A DNA stretch of 64,000 bases, taken from positions 992,001 to 1,056,000 of the forward strand of contig NZ_CP125946.1 in NCBI RefSeq assembly GCF_030064065.1. Direction: 5' to 3'. Position 1 is the stretch's first letter. Each line of letters opens with the position of its first letter. The translations under genes were made by a program, and so were the position numbers. Positions 26,001 to 34,718 of this stretch are shown here, piece after piece. Origin of the DNA: Rothia sp. SD9660Na. Lineage in GTDB: Bacteria; Actinomycetota; Actinomycetes; Actinomycetales; Micrococcaceae. Below the pieces are notes generated by a model. It was given only the letters and a program-made list of their open reading frames with translations, had not been told where the DNA came from and searched no databases.

Positions 26001-26120
26001 GAAGAAGTCAACCTTGCGGAAAAGTGTGGTTATTTACTCCCCATATTAGGGGAGATGGGTCAAGCGTGAAAGGTTATGCTTGTGAAGTGAATAAAGCCAT
26101 CATAACTACGAAGGGCTACT

Positions 26121-26870
26121 ATGCGCGATACCAGATACTTGCTGGGGCAGGCCAACCTGGTGCTCTTCGACCTAGATGGCACCCTGCTCGATAGCGATAC
26201 AGCAACCGCAGTGGGTTTTAACCGGGCTGTTCGGGAGTTCGGTTTTGAGGGAGAAATCGACGACACCCAGAGCTACTTCCAGGCCTGGGCCGATATTCAG
26301 CGCGAGGATTTTCAGCGCTATTTGGCCGGTGAGCAGGTTTTTGACGAAAATCGCTTGTTTCGCACGTCGAGTCTCTTGCACCTGATGACGGGGGAGCAGC
26401 AGAGCGCTGACAGGGCCCAGAAGTTTTTGGCGACCCTACAGGAGGAAACCCGTACGGCTTGGGCCCCTTTTGCTGAGGTCGATCGGTTTTTTGGGGAGCT
26501 CGGCCGCCGGTTTGGGCATCTGCAGGTGGCGGTGCTTTCTAACGGGTCCCAGCTCACTGAGCAGAAGAAGCTCGATGCTATCGGCTTGCATGATATGCCC
26601 CTGTTTTCTTCAGAGAGAGTGGGTATGAGCAAGCCCGACCCCTATATTTTCCGGTTTGTTTGTGCCCAGTTAGAGGTGGACCCGGCTTTTGCTGTGCACG
26701 TGGGCGATAACTATATTGCGGACGTTGCCGCCCCGGCTCGGGCGGGTCTGCAGGCTGCCTGGGTTAACCGGCACCGCCGCGGTCAGAAAGTGGCGAGGGG
26801 GAGCGTGAAGGTGCGCGACCTGGTGGAGCTATTGGATGCGCCTGCGCCTGTTGCTCGCCGGTTTTTCTAG
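26121..26870 (+). CDS. HAD-superfamily phosphatase
   Basis: 249 residues with AAGGG before the ATG. Motif I FDLDGTLLDS (16-25) has both aspartates, motif II is in AVLSNGS, motif III Lys in MSKPDPYIF and motif IV in VHVGDNYIADVAAPARAGL. The helical cap follows motif I, as in the YjjG/haloacid dehalogenase-like subfamily. It dephosphorylates a small phosphate ester; the substrate is unknown, with a YjjG-like nucleotidase role possible. Confidence 0.88.
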   Translation: MRDTRYLLGQANLVLFDLDGTLLDSDTATAVGFNRAVREFGFEGEIDDTQSYFQAWADIQREDFQRYLAGEQVFDENRLFRTSSLLHLMTGEQQSADRAQKFLATLQEETRTAWAPFAEVDRFFGELGRRFGHLQVAVLSNGSQLTEQKKLDAIGLHDMPLFSSERVGMSKPDPYIFRFVCAQLEVDPAFAVHVGDNYIADVAAPARAGLQAAWVNRHRRGQKVARGSVKVRDLVELLDAPAPVARRFF

Positions 26871-26876
26871 GAAAGC

Positions 26877-26904
26877 AAAAACGGCCACTCCGAAGAGTGA
26901 CCGT
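26877..26904 (-). terminator. Terminator of the tRNA-Gly pair
   Basis: ACGGCCACTC-CGAA-GAGTGACCGT, followed on the minus strand by TTTTT. It also closes the plus-strand HAD gene region. Confidence 0.8.
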
Positions 26905-26953
26905 GAAGCGAGTGTGCGCTGAAAATGGCTTCCGCCAGTCCCGAGCGATAGCG

Positions 26954-27024
26954 AGCGGCTGACGGGAATCGAACCCGCGTATCAGGCTTGGGAAGCGTGC
27001 GCTCTACCATTGAGCTACAGCCGC
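26954..27024 (-). tRNA. tRNA-Gly (CCC)
   Basis: 71 bases. Acceptor GCGGCTG / CAGCCGC, discriminator T, D arm TAGCTCAATGGTAGAGC, anticodon loop TTCCCAA (CCC), T arm GCGGGTTCGATTCCCGT. CCA is not encoded. Confidence 0.93.
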
Positions 27025-27029
27025 GAGAG

Positions 27030-27100
27030 AGGGGATGACGGGAATCGAACCCGCGTAATCAGTTTGGAAGACTGAGGCTTTACCATTAAGCTACATCCCC
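27030..27100 (-). tRNA. tRNA-Gly (TCC)
   Basis: 71 bases. Acceptor GGGGATG / CATCCCC, discriminator T, D arm TAGCTTAATGGTAAAGC, anticodon loop CTTCCAA (TCC), T arm GCGGGTTCGATTCCCGT. It is five bases upstream of tRNA-Gly (CCC) on the same strand, forming one unit. Confidence 0.93.
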
Positions 27101-27268
27101 AAATGGGGTGCCCGGCGTTGTGGACGTCTTCCAGTAAACCTGGTCGAACGGGGCCTTGTCAAATCAGGGTGGCGATGGCGTTTCTCAACACGCCCTGGGC
27201 GTAATCGGGGTGCGAGTTAGGTTTTGGGCGGTTGAACCGCTAAACTGGGTGGTGCCTTCCGTGCAAAT

Positions 27269-27343
27269 CGGGGTGTGGCGTAGCTTGGCTAACGCGCCTG
27301 CTTTGGGAGCAGGAGATCGCAGGTTCGAATCCTGTCACCCCGA
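27269..27343 (+). tRNA. tRNA-Pro (TGG)
   Basis: Acceptor CGGGGTG / CACCCCG, discriminator A, D arm GCGTAGCTTGGCTAACGC, anticodon stem CCTGC / GCAGG around TTTGGGA (TGG), T arm GCAGGTTCGAATCCTGT. CCA is not encoded. Confidence 0.94.
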
Positions 27344-27357
27344 CGTGAAATAGAACG

Positions 27358-27382
27358 ACCCGCCGGAAACGGCGGGTTTTTC
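27358..27382 (+). terminator. Terminator of tRNA-Pro
   Basis: ACCCGCCG-GAAA-CGGCGGGT followed by TTTTC. Confidence 0.9.
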
Positions 27383-27455
27383 TATAGAACGTTATATCTA
27401 GCCCCACTCTTTTCCGGGTGGCGGTTCCAATCAAGTTATCAGGAGATCAACGGAC

Positions 27456-28754
27456 GTGAAGACTGCCGTCGAGAAGATCAACCCGACCCTCGCAAAGATT
27501 GAGGTCGAGGTTTCCTTCGCTGAGTTCAAGACCTACCTTGACCGTACCTACAAGTCACTGGCTAACCAGATTTCGGTTCCCGGTTTCCGTAAGGGTAAGA
27601 CCCCTAAGGCTCTCATCGATCAGCGTGCAGGCTTTGACTTTGTTGTTGAGAACGCTCTGAACGATGCTCTGAACAACTTCTACCAGCAGGCCCTGGTTGA
27701 GAATGAGCTGACCCCCCTGGCTCAGCCCGAGCTCGACATCGTTTCTAAGCCTGAAGAGGGCAACCGCGAAGCTGATGTGAAGCTGACCATTGAGGTCACC
27801 GTCCGCCCCGAGATCGAACTGCCTGACTACTCAGGTATCAAGGTTGAGGTTGCAAGCGTAGAGGTTACCGAAGAAGATGAGCAGAAGGCTCTCGATGCCC
27901 TACGCGGCCGCTTCGGCACCCTGAAGGCTGTTGACCGCCCCGCAGCTGACGAGGACTTCCTGACCATCAACATCGCCGCTGAAATTGACGGCGAAGAGGT
28001 TGATGCCGCTAACGACCTGTCCTACCAGGTTGGCTCCGGCACTATGCTGGACGGTCTGGATGAGGCTGTCCTTGGCCTCTCCGCTGGTGAGGACGCTACT
28101 TTCGTCACCAAGCTTGCCGGTGGTGAGCATGCAGGTGAAGAAGCAACCGTTAAGGTTGAGGTCACCGCTGTGAAGGAGCGCGAGCTGCCTGAGGCTGACG
28201 ACGACTTCGCTCAGCTGGCTTCAGAGTTCGACACCATTGCTGAACTGAAGGAGGACCTGAAGAAGCAGGCTGCTGATTCCAAGGTTGCCGAGCAGGGTGC
28301 AGAAGCACGCGACAAGGTTCTTGATGCTCTGGTTGAACTGGTTGAAATCCCCGTTCCCGAGAAGGTTATCGAAGACCAGCTGGCTCAGCACTTCAACACC
28401 CCCGGCCAGGATGATGACCACGACACCGAAGAGCACCGCGCAGAGGTTCGCGAGAACACCGAGCGTGCTTTCAAGAACGAAATCATCCTCGACGCTATTG
28501 CTGAGAAGGAAGAAGTTTCTGTCGAGCAGGCTGAGCTCATTGATTACATCATCACCATGAGCCAGCAGTACGGCATGGACCCCAACCAGTTCGCTCAGAT
28601 GCTCGACGGCTCAGGCCAGTCCGGCATGATTGTTGGCGAGGTTCGCCGTTCAAAGGCTCTGGCAGCTGTTCTGGCTCAGGCTGAGGTTAAGGACGCCGAC
28701 GGCAAGGCTGTTGACCTCTCTTCCTTCCTGGGTGAGACCGCAGATGCCGAATAA
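27456..28754 (+). CDS. tig: Trigger factor
   Basis: 432 residues from GTG with AGGAGATCAACGGAC upstream. It is a ribosome-bound chaperone and peptidyl-prolyl isomerase at the nascent-chain exit. The N-terminal domain carries the ribosome-binding loop [15 protein letters not shown] (about 41-55); the FKBP-like domain follows (about 150-240; [19 protein letters not shown]); the C-terminal helical arms fill the rest. The clp genes lie about 4.4 kb downstream with the iron-uptake operon in between, an insertion relative to the common tig-clpP-clpX order. Confidence 0.97.
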   Translation: MKTAVEKINPTLAKIEVEVSFAEFKTYLDRTYKSLANQISVPGFRKGKTPKALIDQRAGFDFVVENALNDALNNFYQQALVENELTPLAQPELDIVSKPEEGNREADVKLTIEVTVRPEIELPDYSGIKVEVASVEVTEEDEQKALDALRGRFGTLKAVDRPAADEDFLTINIAAEIDGEEVDAANDLSYQVGSGTMLDGLDEAVLGLSAGEDATFVTKLAGGEHAGEEATVKVEVTAVKERELPEADDDFAQLASEFDTIAELKEDLKKQAADSKVAEQGAEARDKVLDALVELVEIPVPEKVIEDQLAQHFNTPGQDDDHDTEEHRAEVRENTERAFKNEIILDAIAEKEEVSVEQAELIDYIITMSQQYGMDPNQFAQMLDGSGQSGMIVGEVRRSKALAAVLAQAEVKDADGKAVDLSSFLGETADAE

Positions 28755-28791
28755 GTTTTTGCCTCTTGAGGCTCTAAAACTTTTCTAGCTC

Positions 28792-28832
28792 AAGCCCCCG
28801 CAAGACCCTGATTGGGTTCTTGCGGGGGCTTT
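28792..28832 (+). terminator. Terminator of tig
   Basis: AAGCCCCCGCAAGA / TCTTGCGGGGGCTT, a perfect 14-bp stem followed by TGTGC. Confidence 0.88.
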
Positions 28833-28981
28833 GTGCTGCCTGCGGGTAAAACCCGTGGGAAAAGGCGGACGCGGGCGCCGGCGTCCGTTGCCTAAAAGAG
28901 GGTGAACTGGGTGACTAGAAGTCAAATACAGCAAATAAGTTAAAAAGATATTTCGTAATAGGAGGTTTTGAGTTGCGTAAG

Positions 28982-29000
28982 TAAGGTTGGGCTAACTAAA
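28982..29000 (+). promoter_or_regulatory. DtxR/IdeR-type iron box
   Basis: The 19 bases match the known consensus TTAGGTTAGGCTAACCTAA at 15 of 19 positions by eye. It lies about 75 bases before the siderophore-binding protein gene, where iron-loaded repressor would block transcription. Confidence 0.7.
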
Positions 29001-29072
29001 CTTAGGTAAGTCAAGCCTTAGAAGATGTTCAGGCTTACCAAGTCCACACCACTACCAGATATAGGAAAACCC

Positions 29073-30083
29073 GTGAAGGCCAACCGTATCTCCCTGCTTG
29101 CAGCCACTTCCGTTCTGGCGCTGGCGCTCACCGCCTGTGGCGCAGGCAGCACTGACGCCTCCAACGAATCAAGCGCGTCTACCTCAGCTTCCGCTAGCCA
29201 GACTGCTAGCACTGTTACCGTCACTGATAACTACGGTGAGGTTACCGTGACTGTTCCCCCTCAGAAGATAGCGGCCACCGATAACCGTACCTTTGAGGTC
29301 CTCGAAGCCTGGGGCATCGATTTGGTTGCAGCCCCCATCACTCTGATTCCTGCAACGGTTGAGACCTACAAGAACGACTCGTCCATCACCGACATTGGCA
29401 CCCACCGCGAGCCCAACCTTGAACTGCTGGCCGGCGAAGAGCCTGATCTGATTGTCAACGGTCAGCGCTTCTCTCAGCACTATGACGCCATCAAGGAGCT
29501 TAACCCCCAGGCTGCCATTCTCGAACTTGAACCCCGCGACGGCCAGCCCCTGGGCGAAGAGCTCAAGCGCCAGGTCACCGTACTGGGCGAGGTCTTCGGC
29601 AAGCAGGCTGAGGCCGACCAGCTCATCGCAGACTTCGACGCCGCTCTAGCCCGCGCTAAGGCCGCCTACGACGGCGAATCCACCGTCATGGCCGTCAACG
29701 TCTCCGGCGGCGAAATCGGCTACGTTGCCCCCTCCATCGGCCGCACCTACGGCCCTATCTTCGACATGCTGGGCCTCAAGCCCGCCCTTGAAGTTGAAGG
29801 TTCATCAGATAACCACCAGGGCGACGATATCTCGGTTGAGGCTATCGCAGAAGCCAACCCCGACTGGCTGCTGGTTCTTGACCGCGATGCTGGCACCAGC
29901 ATCGATGAGGGCTCACCCGCTGCTGCAGATGTCATCGCCGGTAGCTCAGCCCTGGCCAATGTCACCGCAATCACCAAGAACCAGATTGCCTACGCTCCGG
30001 CTGATACCTATACCAACGAATCCATCATCACCTACACCGAGATTCTCAACGATCTTGCCGATAAGTTCGAAGCCGCCAAGTAA
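29073..30083 (+). CDS. Siderophore-binding lipoprotein of an ABC importer
   Basis: 336 residues from GTG at 29073 with AGGAAAA upstream; the longer frame runs into the promoter. A lipobox LALTACGA anchors it. A Ser/Ala/Thr linker is followed by a class III binding-protein fold: VTVTDNYGEVTVTVPPQKIAATDNRTFEVLEAWGI, LLAGEEPDLIVNGQRF, and the long central helix. It is close to the FatB/YclQ type that binds catecholate siderophores such as petrobactin; the ligand is inferred. First gene of an iron-regulated four-gene operon. Confidence 0.9.
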   Translation: MKANRISLLAATSVLALALTACGAGSTDASNESSASTSASASQTASTVTVTDNYGEVTVTVPPQKIAATDNRTFEVLEAWGIDLVAAPITLIPATVETYKNDSSITDIGTHREPNLELLAGEEPDLIVNGQRFSQHYDAIKELNPQAAILELEPRDGQPLGEELKRQVTVLGEVFGKQAEADQLIADFDAALARAKAAYDGESTVMAVNVSGGEIGYVAPSIGRTYGPIFDMLGLKPALEVEGSSDNHQGDDISVEAIAEANPDWLLVLDRDAGTSIDEGSPAAADVIAGSSALANVTAITKNQIAYAPADTYTNESIITYTEILNDLADKFEAAK

Positions 30084-30114
30084 GGTACCGGCTGAGACCC
30101 ATTAACCTATGAAA

Positions 30115-30151
30115 AAGGAGTCATCCTGCCCTCGTGGCGGGGTGACTCCTT
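30115..30151 (+). other. Intercistronic hairpin between binding-protein and permease genes
   Basis: AAGGAGTCA / TGACTCCTT, a perfect 9-bp stem, 31 bases after the binding-protein stop and 10 before the permease ATG. Such hairpins usually protect the upstream message so that more binding protein than permease is made. Confidence 0.6.
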
Positions 30152-30161
30152 GAGGGCTTTT

Positions 30162-31160
30162 ATGACGATCACCGAAACCACCCGAGTTAGCCGCACCAGG
30201 AACTCCCTGGTCAGCGGCAAATTCCTGCTAGCCAGCCTGGGCATTGTTGCCCTGCTCGTGCTCTCCTTGTTCACGGGGGAGTACGACATCTTCAACAAGG
30301 CTGACGGCGCTACCATGTTCGCCATCACCCGCATACCTCGAACCATTGCCCTGGTGCTGGCCGGAGCAGCCATGGCCATGTGCGGTCTGGTCATGCAGAT
30401 GCTGACCCAGAACAAGTTCGTGGAACCAACCACGACCGGTACCACCGAATGGGCTAGTCTGGGTCTGCTCTTTATGCTCTACTTCTTCCCCGCGGCGAAC
30501 CTCTTGCAGCAGATGACGGCGGCTATCGTTTTTGCTTTTATCGGCTCAATGGTCTTCTTCCTCTTCCTGCGCCGGGTATCTCTCAGGTCTTCTCTCATCG
30601 TGCCGATTGTGGGCATGATGCTGGGTGCTGTTGTTTCTGCCTTTACCACTTTCTTTGCCCTTCAGACCAACCTGTTACAGAACCTGGGTGTGTGGTTCGC
30701 CGGCAGTTTTACGTCTGTTATTAAGGGGCAGTACGAGGTGCTCTGGCTGGTGCTCCTGGTGGTTGCTGTTATCTTCTGGTATGCCGATCGGCTGACTGTC
30801 GCCGGTCTAGGCCAGGAATTTGCAACCAACGTGGGCCTGAACTACGCCCAGATCATGCTGGTGGGCACCGCCCTGATTGCCATCGCAACCGGTGTGGTGA
30901 CCGTGGTGGTCGGATCCCTGCCCTTCCTAGGGTTAATCGTTCCCAACATCGTCAGCATGTTCCGTGGGGATGACCTGCGCTCTAACCTACCATGGGTCGC
31001 CCTCACCGGTATCGGGGTCGTGACAATCTGCGACTTGATTGGGCGCACTATTATCGCCCCCTTCGAAATCCCGGTGTCGGTGATTCTGGGTATCGTGGGT
31101 GCTCTTGTTTTTATTGGTCTGATTGTGAAGGGGCGGCCCCGTGTATCAGCAGGCAAGTAA
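30162..31160 (+). CDS. FecCD-family siderophore permease 1
   Basis: 332 residues from ATG at 30162 (a TTG at 30150 lies in the hairpin). It has about nine hydrophobic helices. Family markers: RIPRTIALVLAGAAMAMCGLVMQMLTQNKFVEPTTTGTTEWASLG, and the coupling-loop region GSLPFLGLIVPNIVSMFRGDDLRSNLPW. It resembles YclN. It pairs with the second permease, whose GTG start lies inside its 3' end (20-base overlap). Confidence 0.9.
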   Translation: MTITETTRVSRTRNSLVSGKFLLASLGIVALLVLSLFTGEYDIFNKADGATMFAITRIPRTIALVLAGAAMAMCGLVMQMLTQNKFVEPTTTGTTEWASLGLLFMLYFFPAANLLQQMTAAIVFAFIGSMVFFLFLRRVSLRSSLIVPIVGMMLGAVVSAFTTFFALQTNLLQNLGVWFAGSFTSVIKGQYEVLWLVLLVVAVIFWYADRLTVAGLGQEFATNVGLNYAQIMLVGTALIAIATGVVTVVVGSLPFLGLIVPNIVSMFRGDDLRSNLPWVALTGIGVVTICDLIGRTIIAPFEIPVSVILGIVGALVFIGLIVKGRPRVSAGK

Positions 31161-32244
31161 AGAAAGCCGGGTGGGTGCGTCCGCCCTGCCCGAGATGAGC
31201 ACCGGTGCGGACGCCCACCCCACCTCCCGCAGGGCAGGTATCTCCCGGAGCGCAGGGGCTTTCAAGACCCCTGCCGCTGCCCGCACCTACTGGGTGCTCC
31301 TGGCGGTGCTCACCGCTGCCGCTGCGCTGGCAGCCTTCGGTCTACTGGCCTACGGAAACCCCTTTGAAACCGGCACCCTCAAGTGGTGGCTCATTGCTGA
31401 GCGTCGATCCAATGCCCTGATTGCGATGGCTGTAGCAGCTGTCTGCCAGGCTGTGGCAACGGTGGCTTTTCAGACGGTGACTAACAACCGCATTATCACC
31501 CCCGGCATTCTGGGCTTTCAGGCCCTCTACGCCGCGATTCACACCGCAACCATCTATTTCGCCGGGGCAGCCGGGCTGATTGCCGCCCGCACCCTCGACA
31601 CCTTTATTTTCCAGCTGGTCATGATGGTGGCCCTGAGCCTCTTGCTTTACTCCTGGCTGCTGACCGGCAGGCGGGCTAACATGCACGTTATGCTCCTGGT
31701 CGGTGTGGTACTGGGTGGGGGGCTGGGGTCAGTCTCAACCTTCATGCAGCGCATGCTGACCCCCAGCGAGTTCGATATCCTGACCGCCCGCCTCTTCGCC
31801 TCGGTCAACAACGCCGACCCCGCCTACTACCCGGTGGCCCTGCCCCTGGTCGTCCTGAGCGTTGCGGTACTCTACGCAAAGTCTCGTACCCTCAATGCCC
31901 TATCCCTGGGCGCACCGGCAGCCACCAACCTGGGGATTGACCACCGGCGAGAGTCCATCATTGTGCTGGTAATCGTTGCCCTCATGATGGCTGTTTCAAC
32001 CGCCCTGGTCGGCCCGCTGACCTTCCTAGGTTTTTTGGTGGCAACCCTTACCTACCAGTTTGCTGATACCTACGACCACCGCTACCTCTTCCCTATGGCA
32101 ACCGTGCTCTCCTTTGCCATTCTGGCGGTTTCCTATTTCATCATGAACCACATCTTCTCAGCCCAGGGAGTCGTTGGTATTATCATCGAACTGATCGGTG
32201 GCCTGACCTTCCTGATCGTCATCCTCCGAAAGGGCAAACTATGA
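31141..32244 (+). CDS. FecCD-family siderophore permease 2
   Basis: 367 residues from GTG at 31141 with AAGGGG upstream; an ATG at 31195 is an alternative that trims a hydrophilic N-terminus. About nine helices follow a charged leader. Markers: ERRSNALIAMAVAAVCQAVATVAFQTVTNNRIITPGILGFQALY and VGPLTFLGFLVATLTYQFADTYDHRYLFPM. It resembles YclO. The leader contains a GGTGCGGACGCC copy and its inverted relative, so this part may have been altered by repeat insertion. It overlaps the ATPase gene (ATGA). Confidence 0.88.
   Translation: MYQQASKESRVGASALPEMSTGADAHPTSRRAGISRSAGAFKTPAAARTYWVLLAVLTAAAALAAFGLLAYGNPFETGTLKWWLIAERRSNALIAMAVAAVCQAVATVAFQTVTNNRIITPGILGFQALYAAIHTATIYFAGAAGLIAARTLDTFIFQLVMMVALSLLLYSWLLTGRRANMHVMLLVGVVLGGGLGSVSTFMQRMLTPSEFDILTARLFASVNNADPAYYPVALPLVVLSVAVLYAKSRTLNALSLGAPAATNLGIDHRRESIIVLVIVALMMAVSTALVGPLTFLGFLVATLTYQFADTYDHRYLFPMATVLSFAILAVSYFIMNHIFSAQGVVGIIIELIGGLTFLIVILRKGKL
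31204..31215 (+). repeat. GGTGCGGACGCC motif copy 3
   Basis: Exact 12-mer inside the 5' part of permease 2. An inverted GCGTCCGC lies 24 bases before it (31177-31184 region), making a possible 8-bp stem. Confidence 0.8.
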
Positions 32245-32996
32245 TCACCCTGAACCAGGTCGCCAAAAGCTACTCCGGTGAAACCAACATCGGCCCGGTT
32301 GACGTAGAGCTACCGTCAGGAGGTATCACAGCCCTGGTTGGCCCCAACGGTGCTGGTAAGTCCACCCTGCTCACTATGGTGGGCCGCTTACTCGATATCG
32401 ACGCAGGTACCATCGAAATCGGTGGCCTGAACGTGGCTACTACCAAGTCCAAAGACCTGGCTAAAGTCGTCTCGATTCTGCGCCAGGAAAACCACTTTGT
32501 CACCAAACTCACCGTGCGCCAGCTCGTGGGCTTCGGACGCTTCCCCTACACAGGGGGCCGACTCACTGCTGAAGACGAAGAGATTATCTCCCGCTATATC
32601 GACTTCCTCAATCTCACCAGCCTCGAAAACCGCTACCTCGATGAGCTCTCAGGCGGCCAGCGGCAGCGGGCCTACGTAGCCATGGTGCTCTGCCAAGAAA
32701 CCGACTACGTACTTCTTGACGAGCCCCTCAATAACCTCGACATCTCCCACTCCGTGCAGATGATGCAGCACTTGCACAACGCCGCCCGCACCCTGGGCCG
32801 CACCATCATCGTGGTGCTGCACGACATCAATTTCGCTGCCCGCTACGCCGACTACATCTGCGCTATCAAGGACGGCAAACTCGCCCGCTTCGGAACCGTT
32901 GCAGAGATCATGCAAGATGACCTGCTCACCGAAATCTTCAACACCCCCATCCAGGTGATTCAGGGGCCCAGCGGCCCCATCGCCTGCTACCACTAA
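32241..32996 (+). CDS. Siderophore importer ATPase
   Basis: 251 residues, start overlapping the previous stop (ATGA). Walker A GPNGAGKST, Q-loop in ILRQENHF, signature LSGGQRQRAYVAM, Walker B YVLLDEPLNNLD and H-loop VLHDINFAARYAD are all present. It is the YclP/FepC-like ATPase driving uptake of ferric siderophore. It is the last gene of the operon. No siderophore synthesis gene is in the window, so uptake of foreign siderophores is likely. Confidence 0.93.
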   Translation: MITLNQVAKSYSGETNIGPVDVELPSGGITALVGPNGAGKSTLLTMVGRLLDIDAGTIEIGGLNVATTKSKDLAKVVSILRQENHFVTKLTVRQLVGFGRFPYTGGRLTAEDEEIISRYIDFLNLTSLENRYLDELSGGQRQRAYVAMVLCQETDYVLLDEPLNNLDISHSVQMMQHLHNAARTLGRTIIVVLHDINFAARYADYICAIKDGKLARFGTVAEIMQDDLLTEIFNTPIQVIQGPSGPIACYH

Positions 32997-33164
32997 GCCC
33001 TGTGCCCGCTCGCTCTTGCTCAGAGCGTAGCGGGCACATGCCAACAGCGAACTGAGAGCCAAAAGGCAATTTTGGGAACCCCAAAAGCGATAACCTAAGT
33101 GTCAAGCAAATCTTTGGCACCGGCGTCCGCGCTGGTGCTGCAACCGACACAAGGAGCGGAACAC

Positions 33165-33785
33165 ATGTCCTTCACCCCTGAAGCACACCAGACCCCCGCC
33201 ATGGAAACCCCCATGGGCGGTCAGGACGACTACGTCTACAACCGCCTGCTCAAGGAACGCATCATCTGGCTGGGCTCCGAGGTGCGCGACTCCAACGCCA
33301 ACCGCATCTGTTCCCAGCTCCTGCTGCTCTCAGCTGAAGACCCCGAGGCAGACATCTACCTCTACATCAACTCACCTGGCGGCTCCGTCACCGCAGGCAT
33401 GGCCATTTACGACACCATGCAGCTGATCCCCAACGACGTTGTCACCGTGGTGACCGGCATGGCAGCTTCCATGGGCCAGTTCCTGCTCACCGCAGGTGCC
33501 CCCGGCAAGCGCTACGCAACCCCCAACGCCCGCATCCTCATGCACCAGCCCTCCGGCGGTATCGGCGGCACCGCCTCCGACATCCGTACCCAGGCCCAGC
33601 TCATTCTCGACATGAAGAAGCGCCTGAGCGAAATTACCGCTGAGCGCACCGGCCAGACCGTTGAGACCATCCTGCGCGATAACGACCGCGACAACTGGTT
33701 CACCGCCGAAGAAGGCCTGGCCTACGGCTTCTTCGACAAGATCCTCGACAAGATCGGTCCGGCCACCAGTGCCAACGACAAGTAA
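33165..33785 (+). CDS. clpP1: ATP-dependent Clp protease proteolytic subunit, paralogue 1
   Basis: 206 residues from ATG at 33165 with AAGGAG in front; the frame extends to 33099 without support. Catalytic serine in [14 protein letters not shown], histidine in [11 protein letters not shown], and the third residue in the C-terminal third. It forms a mixed ring with ClpP2, as is known in actinobacteria, and works with ClpX or ClpC. It is 30 bases upstream of clpP2. Confidence 0.96.
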   Translation: MSFTPEAHQTPAMETPMGGQDDYVYNRLLKERIIWLGSEVRDSNANRICSQLLLLSAEDPEADIYLYINSPGGSVTAGMAIYDTMQLIPNDVVTVVTGMAASMGQFLLTAGAPGKRYATPNARILMHQPSGGIGGTASDIRTQAQLILDMKKRLSEITAERTGQTVETILRDNDRDNWFTAEEGLAYGFFDKILDKIGPATSANDK

Positions 33786-33815
33786 ACCGGCACAGAACTT
33801 TTACAGGAGAGACGA

Positions 33816-34493
33816 ATGATTCACCTTCCTTCATCAACCGCACCTGCCGGTATGCCCACCGACCGCTACGTGCTCCCTAACTTCGAAGAGCGTACCCCGT
33901 ATGGCTACAAGCGCCAGGACCCCTACGCCAAGCTCTTTGAAGATCGCATTATCTTCTTGGGCGTGCAGGTTGACGACGCCTCAGCCGATGACATCATGGC
34001 CCAGCTGCTGGTGCTCGAGTCCCAGGACCCCGATCGCGACATTACCCTCTATATCAACTCACCCGGTGGCTCCTTCACCGCGATGACTGCTATCTACGAC
34101 ACCATGCAGTACATCCGCCCCGAGATTCAGACCGTCTGCCTGGGCCAGGCTGCGTCAGCAGCAGCCGTCCTGCTGGCAGCCGGTACCCCCGGCAAGCGTC
34201 TTGCCCTGCCCAACGCCCGCGTGCTAATTCACCAGCCCGCCCTCTCCGGCCAGCAGGGTGGTCAGGCTTCAGACATTGAGATTCACGCAAACGAGGTCAT
34301 GCGTATGCGTGAGTGGACCGCCCAGACCCTGGCCCTGCACGCCGGCAAGACCTTCGAAGAAGTCGATAAGTCGATTGAGCGCGATAACATTCTGACAGCT
34401 AAGGGCGCTCTGGAGTACGGCATTGTTGACCAGGTACTTGAATCCCGTAAGGCTGTGAAGCCCTCCTTCAATACCGCAGAAAAGCACGACTAA
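33816..34493 (+). CDS. clpP2: ATP-dependent Clp protease proteolytic subunit, paralogue 2
   Basis: 225 residues with AGGAGAGACGA before the ATG. Catalytic serine in LGQAASAAAVLLAAGTPGKR, histidine in ARVLIHQPALSG. The N-terminus (about 30 residues to RTPYGYKRQDPYAKLFEDR) is longer than in ClpP1 and is a probable propeptide. It is the partner of ClpP1. A strong hairpin separates it from clpX. Confidence 0.96.
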   Translation: MIHLPSSTAPAGMPTDRYVLPNFEERTPYGYKRQDPYAKLFEDRIIFLGVQVDDASADDIMAQLLVLESQDPDRDITLYINSPGGSFTAMTAIYDTMQYIRPEIQTVCLGQAASAAAVLLAAGTPGKRLALPNARVLIHQPALSGQQGGQASDIEIHANEVMRMREWTAQTLALHAGKTFEEVDKSIERDNILTAKGALEYGIVDQVLESRKAVKPSFNTAEKHD

Positions 34494-34514
34494 GCACTGC
34501 TCACGTTCAGACTC

Positions 34515-34526
34515 GGTGCGGACGCC
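34515..34526 (+). repeat. GGTGCGGACGCC motif copy 4
   Basis: Exact 12-mer just after clpP2; it provides the left arm of the terminator hairpin there. Confidence 0.8.
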
Positions 34527-34577
34527 GCCTTCCACCCCACCTGCCCAAAGGCAGGTCAGGGGAGGGGCGGCGTCCGC
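34518..34577 (+). terminator. Hairpin after clpP2
   Basis: GCGGACGCCGCC / GGCGGCGTCCGC, a perfect 12-bp outer stem enclosing ACCTGCC-CAAA-GGCAGGT, followed by TTTTG. Confidence 0.7.
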
Positions 34578-34718
34578 CTTTTGCGGCTGTGAGGGGAATG
34601 CTCAGGGTAGCTCAACTGTTAGGTCATAGAGAGATAACCTTGCCTGAACCGTCACATGTTGGGCTAGGCAGGTTTTCACGGTAGATTAGGTAGAGGAACC
34701 CAAGGAAAGGTAGGGTCT

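Larger units (their letters stand above)
28755..29072. other. Intergenic: terminator, GGACGC hairpin, iron box
   Basis: No gene. It holds the tig terminator (28792-28832), a second hairpin CGGACGC / GCGTCCG (28866-28887) made of the repeated GCGGACGC motif, and the promoter and iron box of the siderophore operon. Confidence 0.75.
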
